DNA of 64,000 nucleotides from Frankia sp. RB7 (lineage in GTDB: Bacteria > Pseudomonadota > Alphaproteobacteria > Rhizobiales > Xanthobacteraceae): assembly GCA_030403585.1 (NCBI GenBank), contig JAUEPE010000028.1, positions 19,192 to 83,191 on the forward strand, read 5' to 3'. Shown in pieces: positions 14,390 through 21,924 of this stretch. Within the stretch, counting starts at the first letter, position 1, and every line of letters begins with the position of its first letter. A program made the translations under genes and the position numbers. The notes under the pieces are model-generated. The model was not told the origin of the DNA. It saw only the letters and a list, made by a program, of their open reading frames with translations, and made no database searches.

Positions 14390-14587
14390 ATGAACGCGCC
14401 CACCGAACGCCCCGAAGCCAGCATCGATCCAAAACTGCTGGAGATCCTGGTCTGCCCGCTGACCAAGGGCCCGCTGGAATTCGATTCCGCCAAGCAGGAG
14501 CTGATCTCGCGCAGCGCCAAGCTCGCTTATCCGATCCGCGACGGCATCCCGATCATGCTGCCGGAAGAGGCGCGCAAGATCGACTGA
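14390..14587 (+). CDS. Trm112/YcaR family protein
   Basis: A 65-residue protein containing DPKLLEILVCPLTKGPLEF and LAYPIRDGIPIMLPEEAR, the signature of the bacterial Trm112-like family (UPF0434). Only one Cys of the usual CPxC-type zinc site remains (VCPLTKG), which is common in this bacterial branch. Eukaryotic Trm112 activates methyltransferases; the bacterial role is not settled. The ATG at 14390 follows GGAGATCACG. Confidence 0.88.
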   Translation: MNAPTERPEASIDPKLLEILVCPLTKGPLEFDSAKQELISRSAKLAYPIRDGIPIMLPEEARKID

Positions 14588-14603
14588 GGATTGCGAATAG
14601 GGA

Positions 14604-14648
14604 ATGGCGAGTAGCGAATGGATCCGATCGCCATTCGCCACTCACCAT
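14604..14648. repeat. Imperfect inverted repeat between convergent genes
   Basis: The 18-nt arms ATGGCGAGTAGCGAATGG (14604-14621) and CCATTCGCCACTCACCAT (14631-14648) pair with two mismatches over a 9-nt loop. The hairpin sits between the ends of the Trm112-like gene and the leftward hydroxylase gene and may act as a two-way terminator. Confidence 0.6.
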
Positions 14649-14654
14649 TCGCCC

Positions 14655-15872
14655 TCACAGCGCCTCGCCCTTCAACAGCTTCGGTATTTCACCCGTCAAA
14701 CCTGCCGCCTGGCGAATAAAAAGATTCTTCAGCGGCGGGGTGCGGTCGACGATGCCGAGGCCGATGTCGCGCATGGTGCGCAGCAAGGTCGACTGGTTCG
14801 AGAACAGGAAGTTCAGCGAGTTGGTGGCGACGCCCATTGCCATGGTGTCGAAACGGCGCCAGCGCTGGTAACGCTCGAGCACGTCGGCCCCGCCGAGATC
14901 CATGCCGAGCCGCGCGGCATCGACCACGACCTCGGCCAGTGCGGCGACATCCTTCAGCCCCATGTTGAGGCCTTGTCCGGCGATGGGGTGAATGACGTGG
15001 GCGGAATCGCCGACCAGCGCGAGTCGCTCAGCGACGAAGGAGCGCGCGACGAAATAGGACAGCGGGAACGCACGCGGCTTGTCGAGCGCTTTGACCTCGC
15101 CGAGATGCAGGCCAAAACGCTGCTCGAGCTCGCCATGAAATTCTTCGTCGCTTAAGCCAATGATGCGCGCGGCCTCGCTGCGACGCTCGGTCCACACCAG
15201 CGACGATCGCTTGCCGGTCAGCGGCAGGATCGCAAACGGACCCGCGGGCAGGAAGTGCTCTTCGGCACGGCCTTCGTGATCGCGCTCGTGGCCGACGGTG
15301 ACGACGATGCCGGACTGGTCGTATTCCCAGCCATGGGTGGCGATGCCGGCACGCTCGCGCAGCTTCGACTTCGCACCATCGGCCGCGATCAGGAGGCTCG
15401 CGGCAATCTTGCTGCCATCGCCGAGCGTCACGTCCACGCCATCGGCACTCGCGTCGTAGGACGCAACAATGGTGGCGCGGAGATCGATGCCTGCGGCTTC
15501 GGCGCGAACGACCAGCGCATCGATCAGGCGGCGGTTCTCGACCATATGCGCAAAGGGCTCGCCGGGCGCGACGTCGCCGGCGAAATTCAGGAATGCCGGA
15601 CGCGTGGCGTCCTCCAGCTTGGAATCGGTGACGGCCATGTCGAGGATCGGCTGGGCCTCAGCCTTGACGTCGTCCCAGGCGCCGAGCGCCTCGAAAAGGC
15701 GGCGGCAGGCCGCGACGATGGCGGTCGCGCGGGGATCGCGGCTCGGCCGCGTGGCGAGCGCGGGGTCGGCGACGATGACGGGAATCTCGGGTCCGAGCCC
15801 CTGGCGCAGCGCCAGTGCGAGCGCCAGACCCGCAAATGCGCCACCGCCAATGACTATGCTATTCTGTGACAT
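14655..15872 (-). CDS. UbiH/UbiF-type FAD-dependent hydroxylase
   Basis: 405 residues. FAD-binding motifs are all present: GGGAFAGLALALAL (residues 9-22, GxGxxG), ENRRLIDALVVRA with the conserved Arg, the LLIAADGAKSKLRERAG (DG) motif, and GDSAHVIHPIAGQGLNMGLKD near residue 290, which is diagnostic for the ubiquinone-biosynthesis hydroxylase branch of this monooxygenase family. It probably hydroxylates the quinone ring during ubiquinone synthesis; which position is not visible. The ATG at 15872 is taken because the Rossmann strand starts within eight residues. It is divergent from tesB. Confidence 0.88.
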   Translation of the reverse strand: MSQNSIVIGGGAFAGLALALALRQGLGPEIPVIVADPALATRPSRDPRATAIVAACRRLFEALGAWDDVKAEAQPILDMAVTDSKLEDATRPAFLNFAGDVAPGEPFAHMVENRRLIDALVVRAEAAGIDLRATIVASYDASADGVDVTLGDGSKIAASLLIAADGAKSKLRERAGIATHGWEYDQSGIVVTVGHERDHEGRAEEHFLPAGPFAILPLTGKRSSLVWTERRSEAARIIGLSDEEFHGELEQRFGLHLGEVKALDKPRAFPLSYFVARSFVAERLALVGDSAHVIHPIAGQGLNMGLKDVAALAEVVVDAARLGMDLGGADVLERYQRWRRFDTMAMGVATNSLNFLFSNQSTLLRTMRDIGLGIVDRTPPLKNLFIRQAAGLTGEIPKLLKGEAL

Positions 15873-16021
15873 ACCAAATTCCCGGCCAACTCTTGGTCTT
15901 GCTAGCAGACTTGAGGTGGGCGAAACAGTGCGGTGAAACAAGGGCGGAACGGTCTCATTTCGCCATTTCGGGGCGCGCGCGAGCGCGAACCCGGAATGAC
16001 GAGGCATTTGAAAGCACCACC

Positions 16022-16885
16022 ATGTCTAAAGGCCTGATCGATCTCATCTCGATCCTCGACCTCGAGCAACTCGAGGTGAATTTGTTCCGCGGCAACAGCC
16101 CGAAGACGAGCTGGCAGCGGGTTTTCGGCGGACAGGTGATCGGACAGGCGATGGTCGCGGCCTGCCGTACCGTCGAGGGCCGACTGCCGCATTCGCTGCA
16201 CTGCTATTTCATCCTGCCGGGCGATCCGCAGATCCCGATCATCTACCAGGTCGAGCGCCTGCGCGACGGCAAGAGCTATTCGACCCGCCGCGTCACCGCG
16301 ATCCAGCATGGCAACGCGATCTTCTCGATCATGGTGTCGTTCCACGCCGAGGAGGAGACCGCGTTCGACCACCAGGAGAAGATGCCCGACGTGCCGCCGC
16401 CGGAAAAGCTGACGGCGGAAGAGGTGGCGAAGCAGCCGATGTTCCGCGAAATGCCGGACTTCATCCGCCGCTATTACGAGTCCGATCGCCCGATCGAGCT
16501 GCGCCCGGTCGAGCTCGGCCGTTATTTCGGTGAGAAGATCGAGGACGGCCGCATCCATGTCTGGATCAAGACGGCGGCCACGCTGCCCGACGATCCGGCG
16601 CTGCATATGTGCGCGCTCGCCTATGCGTCGGACTTCTCGCTGCTCGACGCGATCATGGCGCGCTATGGCCGCACCCTTTTCGACAAGCGCATGATGCCGG
16701 CGAGCCTCGACCACGCGATGTGGTTTCACCGGCCGTTCCGCGCCGACGAATGGCTGCTCTACGCGCAGGATTCGCCGAGCGCGCAAGGCGGCCGCGGCTT
16801 GACCCGCGGCTCGATCTTCAAGCCCGACGGCACGCTGGTCGCCTCGGTGGCACAGGAAGGTTCCGTGCGCGAGCGGAGGAGCTGA
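16022..16885 (+). CDS. tesB: Acyl-CoA thioesterase II
   Basis: 287 residues forming two hot-dog domains, the usual TesB length. Conserved segments include RVFGGQVIGQAMVAACRTV, LHCYFILPGDPQIPI and YSTRRVTAIQHG in the first half and ALAYASDFSLLDA, PASLDHAMWFHRPFR and ASVAQEGSVR in the second. The Asp of YASDFSLL and the Gln of VAQEG correspond to catalytic residues of the family. It hydrolyses medium- and long-chain acyl-CoA to free fatty acid and CoA in the cytoplasm. The ATG at 16022 is chosen because family homology begins MSKGLIDLISILDLE. Confidence 0.93.
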   Translation: MSKGLIDLISILDLEQLEVNLFRGNSPKTSWQRVFGGQVIGQAMVAACRTVEGRLPHSLHCYFILPGDPQIPIIYQVERLRDGKSYSTRRVTAIQHGNAIFSIMVSFHAEEETAFDHQEKMPDVPPPEKLTAEEVAKQPMFREMPDFIRRYYESDRPIELRPVELGRYFGEKIEDGRIHVWIKTAATLPDDPALHMCALAYASDFSLLDAIMARYGRTLFDKRMMPASLDHAMWFHRPFRADEWLLYAQDSPSAQGGRGLTRGSIFKPDGTLVASVAQEGSVRERRS

Positions 16886-16931
16886 TGATCTCAAGCGCGA
16901 GTTCATCGCGCTCGAGAGGTTCGGATCGTGC

Positions 16932-17822
16932 TTACACCGAACCGCGCGGCGCGAGCTCGGTCTGCGATGCGAACCAGTTCGTGATCCAGCGGTAGACCCA
17001 CGGGATCGGGATGATGAAGCCGCACAGGATCGCGGCCACGATCCCTCGCCAGAGAATCCCTAATCCGCTGCCCCTGAAGATGATCTCCCGCCGCGTGCCC
17101 TGGATGTTGCGATACATCCAGCGCAGCTGCGCTGCGGCGACCCAGGCCCATCCGATGATGGTGATGAGGGAGACCGCGAGCAGCAGGTTCCAGCCGATAT
17201 AGCCCAGCACCGAACCGGTGAAGCTGAGGCCGAGCGGCTGCCCGTTGGAGGCGATGTTCCCAATCATCCATTTCAGCAGCATCCAGTAGAGAACGATCTG
17301 GACGATGTAGAGCGCGGTGCTCAGGATCTGGATGCCGGTGTAGCCGACGACAATCGCCAGAACGATGAAGCCGAAGAACCACGGCACCAGCGCCATCGCA
17401 TTGCCGGTGAAGGAAAGGTTCGGCCGCCCCGGGACCCTCACGCAGGACACGATCCATTGCGTGTACCAGACGAACAGCCATGGCGCCGGAATGATGAAGC
17501 ACGAGCCGATCACCATCACCAGCGTGCGCCAGGTGAAGTCGAGGATGCCGAAATCGACCGACAGCGATCCGCCGGCAGCACTGCCGGCACCGGTATAACT
17601 TCCGCCGCCCATCATCGGCGGCCCGCCGGCGGGAACGATCGGCGGCGCGCCGCCGCCCGACACCAGACCGGGAATTTCAGCGGCCTTCTGCCAGCCGGCC
17701 ATGCCCTCGGACCACACCAGCGTATCCGGACGCACGACGCCTTGGGCGATCAGGTCACGGAATTGCCCCTCCGGATAGGGTCCCTGCTGCTTGCCCTCGG
17801 ATGCGTAGAACCAACTCGCCAT
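16932..17822 (-). CDS. GYF_2-domain membrane protein
   Basis: 296 residues. Residues 1-55 form a GYF_2 domain (WFYASEGKQQGPYPEGQFRDLIAQGVVRPDTLVW), followed by a Gly/Pro-rich linker and then about six transmembrane helices in a DUF898-like arrangement (FTWRTLVMVIGSCFIIPAPW, FSFTG-like NLSFTGNAMALVPWFFGF repeated as GLSFTGSVLGYIGWNLL). The internal duplication of the LSFTG motif suggests a repeated membrane unit. GYF_2 domains bind proline-rich peptides. The role is unknown. Confidence 0.75.
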   Translation of the reverse strand: MASWFYASEGKQQGPYPEGQFRDLIAQGVVRPDTLVWSEGMAGWQKAAEIPGLVSGGGAPPIVPAGGPPMMGGGSYTGAGSAAGGSLSVDFGILDFTWRTLVMVIGSCFIIPAPWLFVWYTQWIVSCVRVPGRPNLSFTGNAMALVPWFFGFIVLAIVVGYTGIQILSTALYIVQIVLYWMLLKWMIGNIASNGQPLGLSFTGSVLGYIGWNLLLAVSLITIIGWAWVAAAQLRWMYRNIQGTRREIIFRGSGLGILWRGIVAAILCGFIIPIPWVYRWITNWFASQTELAPRGSV

Positions 17823-18058
17823 GAAGCGCCCCCCAAAATACTTATGTACCGTTCGACAGGCGCGGGTTCACCGCATCCATGCCAAAAATGCATTGTGGAG
17901 GATGAACGGCTGCCCTGTACAGAGGCGGCCATTCACACGGCCAAACGTTTTTCCGCTTCAATCTGCAAGTTTTTTATGCCATTTGCCCCGAAAGATGCCA
18001 GATTGACGCGGCGCCGGGGACATGCGGCGCGGCGCATCCCCGGGGAATAGGCCTGACC

Positions 18059-18397
18059 ATGAAACTCGTCGTCGCGATCATCAAACCCTTCAAGCTCGAT
18101 GAGGTCCGCCAGGCCCTGACGGCGATCGGCGTCCACGGCATGACCGTGACCGAGGTGAAAGGCTACGGCCGCCAGAAGGGTCACACCGAGATCTATCGTG
18201 GCGCGGAATATGTCGTGAACTTCCTGCCGAAACTGCGGATCGAGATCGCGGTCGCCTCCGACATCGCCGACAAGGCGGTCGGCGTGATCACGGCGTCGGC
18301 GCGCACCGGGCAGATCGGCGACGGCAAGATCTTCGTCACGCCGATCGACCACGCGCTGCGCATCCGCACCGGCGAGACCGACAGCGACGCGCTCTAA
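18059..18397 (+). CDS. glnK: Nitrogen regulatory PII protein, first copy
   Basis: 112 residues, the exact PII length. The T-loop has GYGRQKGHTEIYRGAEY with the uridylylation site Tyr51, and the B- and C-loop signatures are TASARTGQIGDGKIFV and IRTGETDSDAL. PII senses 2-oxoglutarate, ATP/ADP and, through GlnD, glutamine, and GlnK binds AmtB to block ammonium uptake. The amtB gene starts 76 bp downstream, the canonical glnK-amtB pairing. A second, very similar copy is at 21548. Confidence 0.95.
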   Translation: MKLVVAIIKPFKLDEVRQALTAIGVHGMTVTEVKGYGRQKGHTEIYRGAEYVVNFLPKLRIEIAVASDIADKAVGVITASARTGQIGDGKIFVTPIDHALRIRTGETDSDAL

Positions 18398-18473
18398 CGC
18401 TCAAACACGTCTTCGATCGCGCCGGGCAACGACGCCATAGCGTGCGACGTCAATTGATGCCGGGGGAAATGAT

Positions 18474-19775
18474 ATGGCGGGATTGTTGCGCCGCGTGGCC
18501 GCTATGGCTGCGCCGATCGGATTTGCTTTGGTCATGGCATCCCCGGCGCGCGCTGCGACGAGCGAGATCAACACCGCCGACACCGCCTGGATGATCGTCG
18601 CCACCGCGCTGGTGCTGATGATGACGATCCCCGGACTTGCGCTGTTCTATTCCGGCATGGTCCGCAAGAAGAACGTGCTCGCGACCATGGCGCAGAGCCT
18701 TGCCGCGGTAACGATCATCTCCATCCTCTGGGTCGCGTTCGGCTATTCGCTGTGCTTCGTCGGCGACGGCGCGTGGATCGGTTCGCTCGACCGCTGGTTC
18801 CTCGCCGGTATGACCATGGACAGCGTGAACCCAGCGGCGAAGACGATCCCGGAAGCGCTGTTCATGCTGTACCAAATGACGTTCGCGATCATCACTGTGG
18901 CGCTGGTCGCGGGCTCGGTCGCCGACCGGATGCGGTTCTCCGCCTATCTCCTGTTCTCCGTCGCCTGGTTCATCTTCGTCTACATTCCGCTGGCGCATTG
19001 GGTGTGGGGCGGCGGCTTCCTCGCCAGCATGGGCGTACTGGATTTCGCCGGCGGTCTCGTCGTGCATCTGTCGGCCGGCACCGGCGGCCTCGTCGCTGCG
19101 AAGGTGATGGGGCGCCGTCACGGCTACGGCACTGAAAATCTGTCGCCATTCGATCTCTCGCTCGCCGTGATGGGCACCGGCCTGTTGTGGGTCGGCTGGT
19201 TCGGCTTCAACGGCGGCTCGGCCGGTGCTGCCAATTCGCGCGCGGTGATGGCGATCATCGCAACGCATCTGGCGGCCTGCTCCGGCGCGCTGACCTGGGG
19301 CGCGATCGAATGGTCGACGCGGCGCAAGCCTTCCGTGCTGGGCATGATCTCGGGTGCGGTGGCAGGCCTCGGCACCATCACGCCGGCTTCCGGCTTCGTC
19401 GCACCGTGGCACGCCATCATCATCGGCATCGCCGCAGGCGGGATTTGCTACTGGGCCTGCACCTGGTTGAAGCACCGCTTCAATTACGATGACTCGCTCG
19501 ACGTGTTCGGCGTCCACGGCATTGGCGGATTGACCGGCACGCTGCTCGCGGGCGTGTTCGCAACCAGCGCGATCGGCGGCACGGCCGGCCTGCTCGAGGG
19601 CCATCCGCAGCAATTGCTGATCCAGCTCTACGGCGTTGCCGTCACCTTCGTCTGGTCGGCGGGCGTGAGCTTTGTCCTGCTCAAGCTGGTCGGCCTGTTC
19701 GTGCCCCTGCGCGTGTCGCGCGAGCACGAGCTGGAGGGGCTCGATATCTCGCAGCACGGCGAAGCGCTTCAGTAA
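18474..19775 (+). CDS. amtB: Ammonium transporter, first copy
   Basis: 433 residues with an N-terminal signal-like helix (residues 1-23, ending ARA) and eleven transmembrane helices. The pore twin histidines are in LVVHLSAGTGGL and VFGVHGIGGL, and the Amt signature DFAGGLVVH and the gating-phenylalanine region are present. It moves ammonium across the inner membrane and is expected to be closed by its partner GlnK encoded just upstream. It is shorter than the second copy (482 residues), which has an extra Ala-rich periplasmic loop. Confidence 0.94.
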   Translation: MAGLLRRVAAMAAPIGFALVMASPARAATSEINTADTAWMIVATALVLMMTIPGLALFYSGMVRKKNVLATMAQSLAAVTIISILWVAFGYSLCFVGDGAWIGSLDRWFLAGMTMDSVNPAAKTIPEALFMLYQMTFAIITVALVAGSVADRMRFSAYLLFSVAWFIFVYIPLAHWVWGGGFLASMGVLDFAGGLVVHLSAGTGGLVAAKVMGRRHGYGTENLSPFDLSLAVMGTGLLWVGWFGFNGGSAGAANSRAVMAIIATHLAACSGALTWGAIEWSTRRKPSVLGMISGAVAGLGTITPASGFVAPWHAIIIGIAAGGICYWACTWLKHRFNYDDSLDVFGVHGIGGLTGTLLAGVFATSAIGGTAGLLEGHPQQLLIQLYGVAVTFVWSAGVSFVLLKLVGLFVPLRVSREHELEGLDISQHGEALQ

Positions 19776-19800
19776 TCGGGGTCTGCAATCGGACTTGCGC

Positions 19801-19826
19801 AACACATAAGTAAATGCTTATGTGTT
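19801..19826. promoter_or_regulatory. ArsR-type operator
   Basis: AACACATAAG (19801-19810) and CTTATGTGTT (19817-19826) form a perfect inverted repeat with a 6-nt spacer. It ends 3 nt before the arsR-type start codon at 19830, with no ribosome-binding site between, so the promoter overlaps it and the mRNA is probably leaderless and autorepressed. Confidence 0.75.
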
Positions 19827-19829
19827 GAA

Positions 19830-20144
19830 ATGATCGAAGCCGACATCTTCAAGGCGCTGGCCGATCCGACGCGCCGAAACATCTTTGAGAAGCTCGCTGG
19901 CGGAAGCCTGAATGCCAGCGCCTTGCGCGACGGTTTGGAAATCAGCCAGCCGGCGATGTCGCAGCATCTTTCGGTGCTGCGCGCAGCGGGCCTCGTGCGC
20001 GAACAGCGGCAGGGCCGGTTTGTGAATTACGAAGTCGACCCGGATGGAATCGTCGCCATCGGGGCATGGCTTGCGCGCTACCGCGCCTATTGGCCGAAGC
20101 GCATGGAAGCACTCGCCGATCTCTTGAAGGATATGGATCAATGA
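19830..20144 (+). CDS. ArsR-family transcriptional regulator
   Basis: 104 residues of a winged helix: IFKALADPTRRNIFEKLAGG, the recognition helix ISQPAMSQHLSVLRAAGLV and the wing REQRQGRFVNYEVD. There is no Cys-rich metal site, so this is the non-metal subgroup that is usually paired with SRPBCC-domain genes. The stop codon overlaps the start of the SRPBCC gene (ATGA at 20141-20144). A perfect palindrome directly upstream is the likely operator. Confidence 0.9.
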   Translation: MIEADIFKALADPTRRNIFEKLAGGSLNASALRDGLEISQPAMSQHLSVLRAAGLVREQRQGRFVNYEVDPDGIVAIGAWLARYRAYWPKRMEALADLLKDMDQ

Positions 20145-20491
20145 GCGACGCAGCGAAGCCTGATCCCTCCGACGCGGAACTGGTGCTCGAATATGAATTC
20201 GATGCACCTCCGGCAAAGGTCTGGCGCGCCGTGACCGTTCCAGCCTTGCGCGAGCGCTGGCTGCCGGATTGCGACCTTGCGGGCGCCGAGCCGGAATCAA
20301 CCATCGCAGGCGAAGAGGTGCGCTACCGGCTTCGCGATTCGGAGCCACCGTTTCGCGAGAGCCACGTCATCTTCCGGATCGAGCCGAACGAGGACGGCGG
20401 CACACGTTTTCGCATCATCCAGCAAGCCTGCGACATAGCACTACCGCAGGCGGCCAACAGCAATTGCTGCCTGATGCGCGCAGCGGCCTAA
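20141..20491 (+). CDS. SRPBCC (AHSA1-like) domain protein, short C-terminus
   Basis: 116 residues starting in the overlap with the ArsR gene. LVLEYEFDAPPAKVWRAVTVPALRERWLP is the start of the AHSA1/SRPBCC ligand-binding fold, and VIFRIEPNEDGGTRFRIIQQ is its central sheet. Family members are usually about 140-160 residues with a long C-terminal helix ending in a GW...L motif. Here the last 25 residues (LPQAANSNCCLMRAAA) do not resemble that helix, so the end may be altered by a frameshift or simply divergent. ArsR-SRPBCC pairs usually sense or bind small hydrophobic molecules. Confidence 0.75.
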   Translation: MSDAAKPDPSDAELVLEYEFDAPPAKVWRAVTVPALRERWLPDCDLAGAEPESTIAGEEVRYRLRDSEPPFRESHVIFRIEPNEDGGTRFRIIQQACDIALPQAANSNCCLMRAAA

Positions 20492-20532
20492 CAGCAAACC
20501 AACTTCATCACCTGCAGACACGGAGGTCGCCG

Positions 20533-21135
20533 ATGCGCGACATGCTTCAGCTCGTCCCCATGGTCGTCGAACAATCCGCCCGCGGCGAACGATCCTTCGA
20601 CATCTATTCGCGGCTCCTGCGCGAGCGCATCATCTTCCTCAACGGCGAAGTTAATGACGCGATGTCCGGACTGGTCTGCGCACAGCTGCTGTTCCTGGAG
20701 GCGGAGAATCCGAACAGGCCGATCAATCTCTACATCAACTCCTATGGCGGCGTGGTCACCTCTGGCCTCGCCATGTACGACACCATGCAGTTCATCAAGG
20801 CGCCGGTTCATACGCTGTGCATGGGCACCGCGCGCTCGATGGGCTCGTTCCTGCTGATGGCCGGCGAGCCGGGTCACCGCGCCGCGCTGCCCAATGCGAG
20901 CCTTCACGTGCATCAGCCGCTCGGCGGCTTCCAGGGCCAGGCGTCCGACATCCTGATCCACGCCAACGAAATGCAGGAAACCAAGCGGCGCATCACCCGG
21001 CTCTATGCGCAGCATTGCGGGCGCTCCGAGGCGGAGGTGGAACGGACCCTGGACCGCGACCACTTCATGACCGCGCAACAGGGGGTCGAGTGGGGATTGA
21101 TCGACCGGGTCTTTGCGGAGCGCGAGGCCGCCTGA
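20533..21135 (+). CDS. clpP: ClpP-family serine protease (accessory copy)
   Basis: 200 residues with a complete catalytic triad at the spacing of E. coli ClpP: Ser102 in GTARSMGSFLL, His127 in LHVHQPLGG and Asp176 in LDRDHFM. The N-terminus (MRDMLQLVPMVVEQSARGERSFDIYSRLLRERIIFL) is the standard processed-type start. It is not next to clpX or tig, so it is probably a second ClpP rather than the housekeeping one. ClpP forms 14-mers that degrade proteins fed by Clp ATPases. GGAGGTCGCCG precedes the ATG at 20533. Confidence 0.92.
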   Translation: MRDMLQLVPMVVEQSARGERSFDIYSRLLRERIIFLNGEVNDAMSGLVCAQLLFLEAENPNRPINLYINSYGGVVTSGLAMYDTMQFIKAPVHTLCMGTARSMGSFLLMAGEPGHRAALPNASLHVHQPLGGFQGQASDILIHANEMQETKRRITRLYAQHCGRSEAEVERTLDRDHFMTAQQGVEWGLIDRVFAEREAA

Positions 21136-21547
21136 GGGTCAGGCGGCGCGCTCGAGCTGGCGGTCTGCTGCGCATATCCCGTGAGCACGCCGCGACCCAG
21201 CGAGATATTTCTCAGCGCGGCAAGGTCCTTCAGGAGCTTCTCCTGTAATTAAATACCTCTCAGCTGCCCGACACGTGAGCAGCAATTATGTCGGCAGCCT
21301 GTCATGCCTGCTTTTTCATCAGACCTGATTATGGATTGAGCGCGACGTAATAGCGCACTGCAGCGCGATACCCGTCAAACGCGAAAACCCCCGCTTTCAT
21401 AGTCCGTTAGGCAAGCCGCCCGATCTGGCACGGCATTTGATTCTAAGGGTCGTGGCTGTGCCCGCGTAGTGAACTTTCTCCCTCGTGGCGAACCAGTCGA
21501 GAAACGCCCGGCCACGTCCGGACCGGGCCCAAGCGGGGATAGGACCC
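21136..21547. other. Leader/promoter region of second glnK-amtB operon
   Basis: No gene is convincing in these 412 bases. Near 21426 there is a sigma-54-like element, described separately. The rest shows no repeat or RNA that I can identify. Confidence 0.5.
21426..21440 (+). promoter_or_regulatory. Sigma-54-like promoter for glnK-amtB 2
   Basis: TGGCAC-GGCAT-TTGA matches the -24/-12 consensus (TGGCAC-N5-TTGC) except for the final C, about 108 bp upstream of glnK. Nitrogen-regulated glnK-amtB operons in proteobacteria are commonly sigma-54/NtrC dependent. I could not identify NtrC sites with certainty. Confidence 0.5.
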
Positions 21548-21886
21548 ATGAAAATTGTTATGGCGATTATCAAGCCATTCAAGCTGGAAGAAGTCCGTGA
21601 CGCCCTGACCGCCATTGGCGTTCACGGTCTCACGGTGACGGAAGTCAAGGGATATGGCCGTCAGAAAGGCCATACGGAAATCTACCGCGGCGCCGAATAT
21701 GCCGTGAGCTTCCTGCCCAAGATCAAGATCGAAGTCGCCGTCGCCTCCGACCAGGTCGACAAGACCATCGACGCCATCACGTCGGCTGCGAAAACCGGAC
21801 AGATCGGCGACGGCAAGATCTTCGTCATCAGCCTCGAACATGCGGTGCGCATCCGCACCGGCGAGTCCGACGCGGCAGCCCTTTGA
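21548..21886 (+). CDS. glnK: Nitrogen regulatory PII protein, second copy
   Basis: 112 residues and about as long and similar as the copy at 18059: identical T-loop core GYGRQKGHTEIYRGAEY with Tyr51, and AKTGQIGDGKIFVISLEHAVRIRTGE. Differences cluster in the second half (SFLPKIKIEVAVASDQVDKTI). It is followed 38 bp later by its own amtB. The start at 21548 (MKIVMAIIKPFKL) is fixed by homology; a longer frame upstream is not conserved. Control is likely from the sigma-54-like promoter at 21426. Confidence 0.95.
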   Translation: MKIVMAIIKPFKLEEVRDALTAIGVHGLTVTEVKGYGRQKGHTEIYRGAEYAVSFLPKIKIEVAVASDQVDKTIDAITSAAKTGQIGDGKIFVISLEHAVRIRTGESDAAAL

Positions 21887-21924
21887 TTTCGCGCTCAACC
21901 AAAATCCAATCAGGAGTAAATGAA

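Noticed and set aside
18450..19805. 451-codon minus-strand frame opposite amtB 1 (and a similar 561-codon frame at 21910-23595 opposite amtB 2)
   Set aside because: Both are antisense to highly conserved transporters and rich in Arg/His/Asp, as expected from GC-skewed codons on the other strand.
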